Source: Bacillus ndiopicus
GTDB taxonomy: Bacteria; Bacillota; Bacilli; Bacillales_A; Planococcaceae
Assembly (NCBI RefSeq): GCF_000612805.1
Contig: NZ_HG964410.1
Span: 124,001 to 188,000, forward strand
DNA length: 64,000 bases
Direction of reading: 5' to 3'
The translations under genes were made by a program, and so were the position numbers. This document shows, piece by piece, positions 25,992 through 34,652 of the stretch. How positions within the stretch are numbered: position 1 is the stretch's first letter; the number at the start of each line of letters is the position of its first letter. Below the pieces are notes generated by a model. That model was not told the origin of the DNA. It did no database searches and saw only the letters and a program-made list of their open reading frames with translations.

Positions 25992-27671
25992 ATGCGTAAA
26001 AAAAGACGTGGTTTGCTCTTAATTTTCGTACTGATTTTAATGGGGATGCTGTTTTTTATTGGCATGAAGATCGGATCAATAACACAAAAGCCTAAAAATT
26101 CGGAGTCAGCTCCATCCCAAGAGGAGGAGGTATCGGAGAAGCCAGATATGATTATTCAGGACATTGTTCAAGCAGCTCAAGAAGGAAAAGTGCCAGATGT
26201 GCCATTTGCTGCAGGGAAGACTGATAAACAGGAGGTCTATCAGCAATGGGGAGAGCCTCAGCAAATAGCTGAGAGTGCAAATGGAAAATACGAGGACTAC
26301 TTGGAGCAGGGTGTGACAATTGGCTACCAAGATATACAGGCTTTCGATATTCGTTCTTTTAAAGCAAACATACAGAAAATTCATTTAGAGGAAATTAAAA
26401 ATAGCATGGGGGAACCAACTGAAGTTCGCTATTTTGAGGATCAAACAACAAATCAAATTATCCTTGTCTATCAAGTTAATCCCACGTATCAATTAAAATG
26501 GATATTACCGAAACCAACTGAAGCCGATTCAAATCCTAGCGTTCATCATATTTCAGTTTACACAAAATTAAAAGATGAAGTGGCGGAAATGATTAGCCAA
26601 ATGACATTGGACGAAAAAATTGGTCAAATGATGTTTGCAGGTGTTACAGGCACAATGCTCCAACAAGAAACGTCAAGTTTAATTCATGATTTCAAGGTTG
26701 GGGGAATGATTCTTTATGCTAATAATCTTGAAACACCACAACAATCAATAACACTAATCAATGACTTAATGGCTGCAAATGTAGATAACCGACATCCACT
26801 TTTCATTGGAACTGACCAAGAAGGTGGAACAGTAGCCAGATTACCAGGACCATTAAAAAATTTCCCGACAAATAAAATAATCGGGAATATTAATCAGCCA
26901 CAATTTTCATTTGAGGTTGGAAAATTATTAGGGGAACAATTAAGGGCATTTGGCTTTAATCTTGATTTTGCTCCCGTAATGGATGTTAACAGTAATCCAA
27001 ACAATCCAGTTATCGGTGATCGTTCGTTTTCCAATAATCCTAATATCGTCAGTGAATTAGGCATTCAGACGATGAAAGGGCTGGAATCTAAGCAGGTTAT
27101 TCCTGTTATCAAGCATTTCCCAGGGCATGGTGACACCTCAGTGGATTCTCATTTAGAATTGCCAAAGGTGACGAAAAGTCTAGAGGATTTAAATAAGATG
27201 GAGCTTATTCCGTTTAAAGCGGCTATTGAAAATGGTGCAGATGTAGTAATGGTAGCTCATATTTTATTGCCAAAAATCGATCAAAAGTATCCAGCATCGA
27301 TGTCAAAGGAAATCATTACGGGAATTTTAAGAGATCAGATTGGATTCAATGGTGTTGTGATGACAGACGATATGACGATGGGGGCGATTACGAATCATTT
27401 TGATATAGGACAAGCTGCAGTGGATGCGGTGAAAGCAGGGAATGATATTATTTTAATTGCGCATAGCGCTTCCAATGTAACTTCTGCAATCGAAGCGGTG
27501 AAGGCAGCGATAAATAATGGAGAAATTGCTGAAGATAGAATTAATGAAAGTGTTCGCAGAATTATTCAGCTTAAGCAAAAATATCAGCTTGAAAATAAGC
27601 CAGTAACAACGGTTGATATCAACAAGTTGAATACAGATATAGAAAAGGTATTGAGTACTTATATGAAATAA
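25992..27671 (+). CDS. nagZ: Glycoside hydrolase family 3 beta-N-acetylglucosaminidase fused to a YjgB/DUF4309-like domain
   Basis: A 559-residue exported protein. One N-terminal membrane segment (about 7-30) is followed by an acidic linker. Residues 60-190 resemble the YjgB/DUF4309 domain (VYQQWGEPQQIAE, YEDYLEQGVTIGYQ). From about 200 comes a GH3 catalytic domain: KHFPGHGDTSVDSH from K374 (His/Asp acid-base dyad of the NagZ group) and MTDDM from 457 with the nucleophile aspartate. It would release terminal N-acetylglucosamine from muropeptides outside the membrane, in wall recycling. The start follows TAGGAGG. The sensor-like N-terminal domain is the unusual part. Confidence 0.85.
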   Translation: MRKKRRGLLLIFVLILMGMLFFIGMKIGSITQKPKNSESAPSQEEEVSEKPDMIIQDIVQAAQEGKVPDVPFAAGKTDKQEVYQQWGEPQQIAESANGKYEDYLEQGVTIGYQDIQAFDIRSFKANIQKIHLEEIKNSMGEPTEVRYFEDQTTNQIILVYQVNPTYQLKWILPKPTEADSNPSVHHISVYTKLKDEVAEMISQMTLDEKIGQMMFAGVTGTMLQQETSSLIHDFKVGGMILYANNLETPQQSITLINDLMAANVDNRHPLFIGTDQEGGTVARLPGPLKNFPTNKIIGNINQPQFSFEVGKLLGEQLRAFGFNLDFAPVMDVNSNPNNPVIGDRSFSNNPNIVSELGIQTMKGLESKQVIPVIKHFPGHGDTSVDSHLELPKVTKSLEDLNKMELIPFKAAIENGADVVMVAHILLPKIDQKYPASMSKEIITGILRDQIGFNGVVMTDDMTMGAITNHFDIGQAAVDAVKAGNDIILIAHSASNVTSAIEAVKAAINNGEIAEDRINESVRRIIQLKQKYQLENKPVTTVDINKLNTDIEKVLSTYMK

Positions 27672-27750
27672 CAAACGTCTTGATTGTGGAGATATTGGGT
27701 ATTAAATGGCGTATCAGCTGTGTTTACTTTTTAATAATGGAGGGGTAAAA

Positions 27751-28161
27751 ATGAATAATGAATCCAATAATATAAAAATAATCTGCCCTGAAGACTGTGG
27801 GAATGCGCCCAAAAAACAATTTCTTAAGGAATTTAACATTGCCTTTGCTAAAAATGATTTATCTTTTGTTTCGGATAACATTACGGATGATTTTAGGTGG
27901 AACAAAATCGGTAAAGAGCAGATTCAAGGAAAGGAAAGTGTTATTGAGGTACTAAAGCAATTGCAAAATAGTAAAGTAACAGAACTGCATATTAACAAAA
28001 TTATTACTCATGGCTATGATGGTTCTGTAAATGGTGCCATACAATTAGAAAATAAGCAGACTTATTCTTTCTGTCATGTGTTCACATTTGCAAGCTCACG
28101 TAATAATTCAAAAATTAAAGAATGTCTATCCTATATCATTGAGTTACCTGAATCTAATTAA
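27751..28161 (+). CDS. SnoaL/NTF2-like protein
   Basis: A 136-residue protein with an NTF2-like pattern: N-terminal helix FLKEFNIAFAKNDLSFVSDNITDDFRWNKIGKEQIQGKESVIEVLKQL, then strands ending in CHVFTFASS. Such cone-shaped folds act as small-molecule isomerases/hydrolases or binding proteins. The chosen ATG is behind GGAGGGG; 15 upstream in-frame codons are not supported. Catalytic residues cannot be assigned. It may be expressed alone or by read-through from nagZ, 79 bases upstream. Confidence 0.65.
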   Translation: MNNESNNIKIICPEDCGNAPKKQFLKEFNIAFAKNDLSFVSDNITDDFRWNKIGKEQIQGKESVIEVLKQLQNSKVTELHINKIITHGYDGSVNGAIQLENKQTYSFCHVFTFASSRNNSKIKECLSYIIELPESN

Positions 28162-28170
28162 AATAAAAAA

Positions 28171-28206
28171 GCGGATTATGCGATACGAAATGTATTGCAA
28201 ATCCGC
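28171..28206. terminator. Terminator between the NTF2-like and transglutaminase genes
   Basis: GCGGATT and AATCCGC arms extend inward through eight more pairs around a GAAA-type loop. T-rich DNA follows on the plus strand, and A-runs precede it for the opposite direction. Confidence 0.75.
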
Positions 28207-28236
28207 ATACATACTATATTTTTTTATGTCCATAGT

Positions 28237-28932
28237 TCAAGCACGAATTTTTTCTACATTGCGATTCATAAGTTTACGCACGAAATTTCGGTAAATCCAT
28301 TTTTTTAATGGCGACAGCTGCTGTTGATGTTTTTCAAAAAATTCATCTGGTGCATTAAAAACGCCGAAGTCGTGATTGATGCCTTCTTTTTGAATATAAG
28401 TATCATTAGCATTCCAATCGACTTGTGGATTTTGAAAATTATCGGTAGCGGCACCATATCCACAAAAACTTGTTGTGCAATCAGAGAACTTTTTTTGAAG
28501 TTTCTTCAAATACTTACTATCTAGAATAAAGCCTTCTATGTTATACCAATGCCCATTATATTGAACTTCAACCCAGCTATGCACAATGCTTTGTGGAGCA
28601 AGTTTATAAACGAGACCTGTCATCGCTCCTTTTTGTAGTTTTTTGTCGATGGTAAAGCCATGAATTCGGCAAGGTATCCCAACCGCCCTTAAAAGCGCCA
28701 TAAATAACGTTCCTTTTGTGTTGCACTGCCCATACCCATCATTTAAGACTTCTGAGGCAGAGATTGTATCATCCGTGTTATATCCAAACGTGATATCATC
28801 GCGTACAAAATTATAGATTTTTCGTATCTTTTGAAAATCATCATCGTTTGCCCACTGCTTTTCCTTTATTAATCTTTGTATTGAGCTATGGGAAAAGTTC
28901 AACATTAAAGTTTCTTGCAAGTACTTATTCAT
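28237..28932 (-). CDS. Transglutaminase-like cysteine protease/peptide-modifying protein
   Basis: A 231-residue protein with the transglutaminase-core pattern: GYGQCNTKGTLFMALLRAVGIPCRI (catalytic cysteine), HSWVEV (histidine) and a downstream acidic position in NIEGFILD. Bacterial members cleave or cross-link peptides; the substrate is unknown. The start has GGGGGATTACACA ahead of the ATG and no signal peptide, so it should be cytoplasmic. Beyond the core, about 80 residues (from KLQKKFSDCTTSFCGYG) are specific to this subgroup. The AraC-type gene lies 45 bases upstream in the same direction and may form an operon with it. Confidence 0.75.
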   Translation of the reverse strand: MNKYLQETLMLNFSHSSIQRLIKEKQWANDDDFQKIRKIYNFVRDDITFGYNTDDTISASEVLNDGYGQCNTKGTLFMALLRAVGIPCRIHGFTIDKKLQKGAMTGLVYKLAPQSIVHSWVEVQYNGHWYNIEGFILDSKYLKKLQKKFSDCTTSFCGYGAATDNFQNPQVDWNANDTYIQKEGINHDFGVFNAPDEFFEKHQQQLSPLKKWIYRNFVRKLMNRNVEKIRA

Positions 28933-28977
28933 TGTGTAATCCCCCTTCGGTATGATTACACTGTACCAAAGTAGTTA

Positions 28978-29730
28978 TCAGTAAACTTTCAAAAACTCGC
29001 TATCTTTGATGATACTTGTTGCTGACATCCCGGTCATCATTTTATTCGTGTATGCAAGATGTGAAGGGCTGTTAAAGCCAGCATTAACTGCTGCTGTCGT
29101 TATGCTTTCGCCATTGAAAATTGATGCGTACGCTATTTGAAGTTTATGCAAAACAGTATAACTTTTTAAAGGGACACCTGTTTCTTCTTTAAATAAATGT
29201 GCCAAGCGGCTTTCAGAGAGTCCAACTTTTTCAGAAAAATACTTTATTTGATGAGATTCATCCTCGTGTATACAGTCATCTAACAGGTTTAACACTTGCA
29301 CAACTCGATCATCAAAATTTTTTATTTTACGATAATCGAACTGTAAAATAATGCTCTCAGCAAAAGAAAGGAAAGCATCACGACTTTTTTGTTCAAGCAC
29401 TTTTTTAAAATTTTGCTGCATTATAGCGGATTTTTCATCTGGAAAAACATAAAAGGGCTGCCCCATTAACAGCTCCTTCAATACACGTCCAAGCTCTGTC
29501 GTAGGGTCAACTACCATAGTGAAATGGGGTTCCTCTTCTGTATTAAATAGATGCAGTGTATCCATATTGACAATAACGGCACTGCAAGAGATACGCTGCC
29601 CATTTATTTCAATATTTAATTCTTTTTCGCTGCTAAGAAACATTTGCAATAGCCAATGCTTATGACAATCCGCTTCTATCCGATTTGAAATCGCCATAAA
29701 ATTTCTTCCATATTTTATAATATAGTTCAT
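28978..29730 (-). CDS. AraC family transcriptional regulator
   Basis: A 250-residue regulator. The C-terminal third holds two helix-turn-helix units: YFSEKVGLSESRLAHLFKEETGVPL and ITTAAVNAGFNSPSHLAYTNKMMTGMS. Residues 1-130 form a cupin-like effector domain. The ATG follows AGGTGA. The last residues of the usual AraC signature (FxR-FKKxxG) are changed to YTNKMMTG, still in register. It lies just upstream of the transglutaminase-like gene, its probable target. The ligand is unknown. Confidence 0.8.
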   Translation of the reverse strand: MNYIIKYGRNFMAISNRIEADCHKHWLLQMFLSSEKELNIEINGQRISCSAVIVNMDTLHLFNTEEEPHFTMVVDPTTELGRVLKELLMGQPFYVFPDEKSAIMQQNFKKVLEQKSRDAFLSFAESIILQFDYRKIKNFDDRVVQVLNLLDDCIHEDESHQIKYFSEKVGLSESRLAHLFKEETGVPLKSYTVLHKLQIAYASIFNGESITTAAVNAGFNSPSHLAYTNKMMTGMSATSIIKDSEFLKVY

Positions 29731-29788
29731 TGCATCACCTACATTAGAGTTTTAAATAAGTGGTGAATATATTAAGAGCTGCTGTGCA

Positions 29789-30253
29789 TCAGCACAGAAC
29801 CATTCTGCTAATTTTCTCAAAAACTTTTTCGAAAAATAGCTTTGTGTCTTGATGTGTTAATCTTTCAAGCGTTTTATCTAGGCATAAAAATTCAATATCG
29901 CTAATTTCATTGTCTTGTGGACTTAAATTTGCACGGTCTCCCAAATATTCAACAATAAACATCGTCGTTTCTTGTTTTGTAAAGCCTGTTTTGTTTGTAA
30001 AGTCCCGTGAAAAATGAAAAGCGATTTTTTCCTCTAACTGCTCTATCACTTTATATTGAATAGAGCCTGTTTCTTCCGCAAGCTCTCTGAGTAAAGCAGC
30101 CTCTAAATCTTTGTCGCTTTGCTCGACACCGCCCTTTGGAAAATCCCATTCTCCCTGTATATGTTTATCTTCAATTGCACTCACTTTTACTTTATGTACT
30201 AATAATATTTCAGCTTGGTGAAATATGATGGCACCGACAGCATATCTAATCAT
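29789..30253 (-). CDS. NUDIX hydrolase
   Basis: A 154-residue Nudix protein. The Nudix box runs from GGVEQSD to LRELAEETG. The first glutamate of the consensus GX5EX7REUXEEXGU is lysine here, while the catalytic REUXEEXG part is intact. The favoured start (MIRYAVGAII) uses GGAATGG within the end of the upstream phosphatase gene, overlapping it by eight bases. Substrate probably a nucleoside diphosphate derivative or similar pyrophosphate; it cannot be assigned. It forms a compact operon with the phosphatase and methyltransferase genes. Confidence 0.82.
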   Translation of the reverse strand: MIRYAVGAIIFHQAEILLVHKVKVSAIEDKHIQGEWDFPKGGVEQSDKDLEAALLRELAEETGSIQYKVIEQLEEKIAFHFSRDFTNKTGFTKQETTMFIVEYLGDRANLSPQDNEISDIEFLCLDKTLERLTHQDTKLFFEKVFEKISRMVLC

Positions 30254-30881
30254 AGAACCATTCCACATTTCTATGACTTATATCGCCTTCCATTGTGATG
30301 TCCATATTACCATTACGAATTTCAATAATAGACAAACTTGTATCGTGTATAAAAGGGGGAGCCCATAGTTGTTCAACGGCAAGCTTTTTGCAATACATCA
30401 ATAGTGCTTTAATGAAGACGGTATGCGTAACGATTAAAATATTTCCATCCTGATGCTGTGATGTTAGGTGATTTAAAAAGTCTGTAACTCGCGCTTGCAA
30501 CTGCTCAAAGCTTTCACCAGATGTTGGTATATATAGGTGAGGGGTATGCCAAAAAGCATAATATTCTTCTGGATACTGTTCCTCTACTTCTTCATGTGTT
30601 TGACCTTCCCAATTTCCTAAAAAGATTTCTCTTAAGTTAGGCTCTTCAATAATCATTTTATTACGGCTTCCTTTAAGAAGATAGGCGGTTTTTACTGTTC
30701 GATTGCTAGGGCTAGCATAAATAGCGTCAAACTCTATATCTTTTAATCTATTACTTAAAGCAAGGGCATTTTGGATGCCACTTTCTGTTAAATCAGAATC
30801 TTGCCATCCTTGTAGCCTTCCTTGTGTATTCCATATTGTTTCACCATGCCGAGTAATGTAAAGCTTAAGCAAACCATTCAT
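30246..30881 (-). CDS. Histidine phosphatase family protein
   Basis: A 211-residue phosphoglycerate-mutase-like phosphatase. The RHGE motif (LYITRHGETIWNT) carries the phospho-accepting histidine; DAIYASPSNRTVKTA, LREIFLGNWEGQTHEEV and IVTHTVFIKALL complete the family signature. It hydrolyses phosphate esters; the substrate is unknown (cobalamin-type alpha-ribazole phosphatase and generic PGM-like phosphatases look similar). The ATG follows AAGAAGGGG. The downstream NUDIX gene overlaps it, so the two are coupled. Confidence 0.85.
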   Translation of the reverse strand: MNGLLKLYITRHGETIWNTQGRLQGWQDSDLTESGIQNALALSNRLKDIEFDAIYASPSNRTVKTAYLLKGSRNKMIIEEPNLREIFLGNWEGQTHEEVEEQYPEEYYAFWHTPHLYIPTSGESFEQLQARVTDFLNHLTSQHQDGNILIVTHTVFIKALLMYCKKLAVEQLWAPPFIHDTSLSIIEIRNGNMDITMEGDISHRNVEWFYD

Positions 30882-30888
30882 CCCCTTC

Positions 30889-31635
30889 TTATTTTGTCAG
30901 TACATAAACAACTGCTTCGCTATCCTGTCCAGTAAAGGGGGTTTTATTATAGTCAATGAATGCGTTTTCGATATGTAATCCGGCTTTAGCAACAAATGTC
31001 TCAAACTCATTTGGATGGTAATATTTAATAAAGAAATCTTCATCTTCGCTTTTTGTTTTGATGCCGTTTTCAAACAAGTCATAGGTCATTTTAGAATGAC
31101 TAACGCCATTAGCTGGATTATACGATGTTGTGCCTGTTAATACTATTTCGATATTTTGCTCTTGAACAGATCTTGGGGCATCAATAACCTCAGTCATCTG
31201 CCCACCTCTATATTCAACATCAGTAAAAACGGTAAGAGCTATTTTACCATCAGGCTGTAGCCAATTTTTTAGTTGTGTTAAATATGATAATACTTGTTCG
31301 TGATCAGTGATTAAAGAAAAGGAGCCTGCTGCGATAAAGATAAAATCATATAATTTTTCTGTGCGAAATGCAGAAAATTCGCAGCATTGTAAAATTCCAT
31401 TATAGTGAAGCTTTTCTTGAAATCTTGCAATCATTTCTTCCGATATATCGAAGCCATCAATATTATATTCCTCGTTAATAAACTCCATCATAAATCGACC
31501 AGAGCCACACATTGGCTCTAAAATCGACATATCTTTATTTACGAATGACATGTAAAAGTTTAATTCATCGGCTGGGGGAGTTGGTTTGCTAATATCGTAA
31601 AATAAAGAGCATAGGCTACCATAATAAGTTTTCAT
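30889..31635 (-). CDS. Class I SAM-dependent methyltransferase
   Basis: A 248-residue protein with SAM motif I as ILEPMCGSGRFMMEF, then GFDISEEMIARF (motif II acidic loop) and FIFIAAGSFSLI. A beta-rich segment near 140-190 is typical of small-molecule methyltransferases. The start MKTYYGSLCS is chosen because GGAGG lies eight bases upstream; an earlier ATG sits on that site. It is first in a three-gene run with the phosphatase and NUDIX genes. The substrate is unknown. Confidence 0.8.
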   Translation of the reverse strand: MKTYYGSLCSLFYDISKPTPPADELNFYMSFVNKDMSILEPMCGSGRFMMEFINEEYNIDGFDISEEMIARFQEKLHYNGILQCCEFSAFRTEKLYDFIFIAAGSFSLITDHEQVLSYLTQLKNWLQPDGKIALTVFTDVEYRGGQMTEVIDAPRSVQEQNIEIVLTGTTSYNPANGVSHSKMTYDLFENGIKTKSEDEDFFIKYYHPNEFETFVAKAGLHIENAFIDYNKTPFTGQDSEAVVYVLTK

Positions 31636-31698
31636 CTTTTGCGCCTCCATATGTTATTTGTAATAATTATGCGATATTGATTGATTATTTACAAATAA

Positions 31699-32574
31699 TT
31701 ATCGATGCTTGCGCTTAAAAAGTGAAATAGAAAGTATAGTTAGGATAATAATTGAACTTAAAATAATGATGTAGCTTGTAGCATGACTTAGCATAGTACC
31801 ATGTAGCTTGTATGTGATGCCATATATTAATTTATATTGCTCGATAGCTTCAGTAGGTGCGCCAGCAAATACTTGAGTGAGTGAGTTTTCCATAAATGCA
31901 TTGCGCAATAATAAGGTTGTATGGCTAACAGGAAAATACATAACGATATTTTGTGCAAATCCTGGTAGCGCGCCAATAGGGACGTAGACGCCGCATAAAA
32001 AGCCAAGTAGTGTCCCAACAATAGTGCTTAGTGCTGCGAACGAGTTTTGAGTGTTAACTAAAAGCGTGAAGAAAACGTTCATGATACTCGCTAATAATAC
32101 AGATAAAGCTAATATTCCAATAACTTTTAGAAAAGAGGAGAAGCTTAACCATGTGCCACCTGTAGCGACAATAAATATTTCACAGACGATTAAAGCGATG
32201 AAGGAAAAGATGAAGCCAATAATAATTGCATTGAGCACATAACTCATTTGAATTGTGGCGCGTGAAACAGGAGCTGTTAAAAAATCAACTACCGTTTTTG
32301 ACTCTATATCTTTTATGGCGATTCCAAATGTGCCAAGTGTTGTTGAAACAGCAATCATTGATAAGAGTCCAGCTACAAACCATTCATTAACCATTGTAAT
32401 TAACTCAGGAGTAGCCTCAGAAGCTTGTTTAAGCGAATCAATTTGCATTTTTTGCAAAAACAATGCGTATAGCCCGATAACGATAATGACGGATAGCAAT
32501 GAAAAGAAAACTGCTGTTTTATCACGTCTGAACATTTTATTATTGCGTTCTATTAAATTTAAAAATGCTTCCAT
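31699..32574 (-). CDS. ABC-2 type permease
   Basis: About 291 residues with six hydrophobic segments and the ABC-2 pattern, including a conserved glycine/proline turn FLCGVYVPIGALPGFAQNIVMYFPVSHTTLLLRN. It is the membrane half of an exporter whose ATPase is encoded directly upstream. Both TTG and ATG starts are possible two codons apart; ATG is chosen for spacing from GGAGG. Substrate (peptide, drug or lipid) unknown. It is last in the LytTR-DUF3021-ATPase-permease run. Confidence 0.85.
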   Translation of the reverse strand: MEAFLNLIERNNKMFRRDKTAVFFSLLSVIIVIGLYALFLQKMQIDSLKQASEATPELITMVNEWFVAGLLSMIAVSTTLGTFGIAIKDIESKTVVDFLTAPVSRATIQMSYVLNAIIIGFIFSFIALIVCEIFIVATGGTWLSFSSFLKVIGILALSVLLASIMNVFFTLLVNTQNSFAALSTIVGTLLGFLCGVYVPIGALPGFAQNIVMYFPVSHTTLLLRNAFMENSLTQVFAGAPTEAIEQYKLIYGITYKLHGTMLSHATSYIIILSSIIILTILSISLFKRKHR

Positions 32575-32576
32575 TA

Positions 32577-33500
32577 TCAAGATACCTCCTGTTTCATGAT
32601 ATGGATAAACACATCATCCATCGTCCCTTTTATTACTTCAAAAGACGCAATAAGTGGTTCAGCCTGCTTTAATAATGCTAATGCGTGAATTGTGGATTGT
32701 ACTCGAATTGTGAAAATACCTTGCTTTTCCGTATGGCTAATATTGTTTTCTATAAGCCAGTTTGTGCCTTTGAGCGAATTATGAAAAACAAGCGCTAGCT
32801 GGTCATAGGCATATTTTGTTTTTAGAGCATCTGGTGTACCTTCTGCAACAATTTCTCCCTGCTTTAACACCACAATTTTATGGGCCATTGCAGCTTCTTC
32901 CATATAATGCGTCGTCAAAAATACAGTCATATTTGTATCTTCTTGTAATCGTTTAATCGTTTGCCAAACAAATTGTCGCGTTTGGGGATCGAGTCCAGTA
33001 GTAGGTTCATCTAAAAATAGCAGAGGAGGACGGTGAATAAGTGCTTTCGCTATATCTGCCCGCCTTTTTTGCCCACCAGACAATGTACCGTACTTTTGTT
33101 TTTCAATTTCGTTTAAGTTTAAATGGGTTGATACAAATTGATAGTTTTCTGCTAACTCCTGCTTAGACAAGCCATACATTTTACCTCGATGTATGATATT
33201 TTCGTACACTGTTAAGCGTTCATCCAATAAGCTTTGCTGAAAGACAACACCAATCGATTTACGAATAGCAGCATTATCATTGCTGCTATCAAGGGTGTAG
33301 CCATTAATATTGACTGTACCGCTTGTTTTTTTCAATAAGGTACATAAAATTTCTATTGTTGTTGATTTACCGGCACCATTCGCACCTAGAAAGGCGAAAA
33401 GAGTACCCTGCTCCACTGAAAATGAAATCCCTTTTACCGCCTCCTCTTGGGCATAGGCTTTACGTAAATTTTCAACTTGTATGATTGTTTTCAATTTCAT
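32577..33500 (-). CDS. ABC transporter ATP-binding protein (drug/bacteriocin type)
   Basis: A 307-residue ATPase with Walker A GANGAGKST, signature LSGGQKRRADIAKALIHRP, Walker B LLFLDEPTTGLD and switch histidine TTHYMEE. The C-terminal extension of about 80 residues is typical of the DrrA/CcmA group. It pairs with the ABC-2 permease whose gene follows immediately. It overlaps the DUF3021 gene by four bases, so translation is coupled. An exporter of unknown specificity under LytTR control. Confidence 0.9.
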   Translation of the reverse strand: MKLKTIIQVENLRKAYAQEEAVKGISFSVEQGTLFAFLGANGAGKSTTIEILCTLLKKTSGTVNINGYTLDSSNDNAAIRKSIGVVFQQSLLDERLTVYENIIHRGKMYGLSKQELAENYQFVSTHLNLNEIEKQKYGTLSGGQKRRADIAKALIHRPPLLFLDEPTTGLDPQTRQFVWQTIKRLQEDTNMTVFLTTHYMEEAAMAHKIVVLKQGEIVAEGTPDALKTKYAYDQLALVFHNSLKGTNWLIENNISHTEKQGIFTIRVQSTIHALALLKQAEPLIASFEVIKGTMDDVFIHIMKQEVS

Positions 33501-33910
33501 GGCTTCCTCCGTTTTTGAATAACTTCATTAATTTGCTCAATATCCTTCTTTTGTAATAAATACATCATGCACCAAACGATAGAATAAATAATCGCCTCAG
33601 ATATGAGTACATTGCCAATTCCAAAGTGATTAAACCATTCACCAAAATATCCAGCAATTAATACAAAGAGCGTTATACCAGTTAAATGTAAGGCGAGCTG
33701 TAATATAAAAGGTAGACGCTCTAGTTCAAATAGAAGAGATAAAGGTCCAATAACGGCTCCGAGTATTACAGCTATTAGAATTTGATGAAGCAGCTCTTCA
33801 CCTGATATAAGGGTATTTGATTCAAAAAGTATGCTAATTGTTACTAAAATATAAGAGGAGCTAAGTGCAATTAATATCCCAATAACAATCATTCGTAGAA
33901 TTTTCATCAT
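33497..33910 (-). CDS. DUF3021 family membrane protein
   Basis: A 137-residue protein with four membrane helices and a short basic cytoplasmic tail (EVIQKRRKP). The pattern matches DUF3021, often encoded beside a LytTR-type regulator. In streptococcal LytTR regulatory systems a small membrane protein restrains the regulator, so an inhibitor role is plausible here. The chosen ATG follows GGAAAGGA inside the 3' end of the LytTR gene. It overlaps the ATPase gene by four bases. Confidence 0.75.
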   Translation of the reverse strand: MMKILRMIVIGILIALSSSYILVTISILFESNTLISGEELLHQILIAVILGAVIGPLSLLFELERLPFILQLALHLTGITLFVLIAGYFGEWFNHFGIGNVLISEAIIYSIVWCMMYLLQKKDIEQINEVIQKRRKP

Positions 33911-33911
33911 A

Positions 33912-34367
33912 TCATTCCTTTCCGATTCCAAGATGGCGCTTCAAGTCTTTTAAATACTTGCGACTTACAGGAATGCTCGTATCGTTTTCAAGCAATAATT
34001 GCGTAGTGCCGATTTTGCCCATTTGAATTGAAGAAATTTTATGAACATTAACGAGTGTTGACTTATTTACTCTGACAAAATCTTTTACCAATTGTGCTTC
34101 GAGTTCATATAATTTACGCTTTGATTCAAACTCCTGCTCATCCGTTTGCAAATAAATTTTCGCACCCTCAGCATAGATAGAAAAAATATCAGTAATTTTT
34201 AGCAAATGAATTTCTTGCTGTAAATAGCCATCTAGTACATTTGTTTTCCCGCTTTGTGAACCTTGCAACTGCTTCATCAACTGCTCAATTTGCTCATTAT
34301 ATTCTTTTGCATGTATATGAATCTCGGTGTCTTCTAAGGCGCTATTAATCGTTAATTGAATTTTCAA
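33912..34367 (-). CDS. LytTR DNA-binding domain regulator
   Basis: A 151-residue protein without a receiver domain. Residues 50-150 form a LytTR domain: ILKITDIFSIYAEGAKIYLQT, LVKDFVRVNKSTLVNVHKI and IPVSRKYLKDLKRHLG. It starts with TTG seven bases after AGGAGG. With DUF3021 and the ABC genes it forms a LytTR regulatory system in which the membrane partner would gate activity. The upstream 285 bases hold no gene; LytTR direct repeats were not resolved there by eye. Confidence 0.85.
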   Translation of the reverse strand: MKIQLTINSALEDTEIHIHAKEYNEQIEQLMKQLQGSQSGKTNVLDGYLQQEIHLLKITDIFSIYAEGAKIYLQTDEQEFESKRKLYELEAQLVKDFVRVNKSTLVNVHKISSIQMGKIGTTQLLLENDTSIPVSRKYLKDLKRHLGIGKE

Positions 34368-34652
34368 TTGGAGGCCTCCTCAATACTTTAAATCGAATTC
34401 GATAATATTAATGTAGCATAGAAAAATTTGTGCATGCGGAATTTTTAGGTAAGAGGTTAGTTTTCCTAGATGAGATGTCGTTTTCAGAAGACAAAGTTCA
34501 TAAATGCTGAACATTATTTTCTAAATGAAGTAAAGGCAAATGAGAGAGTAAAATCTTTATAAGCGATTAATCAACATAAATAAATTAAACTCTTCAAATA
34601 AACAGACGATATATAAATAAATACCATATTTAAAAATGAAAGGAGAATACAA

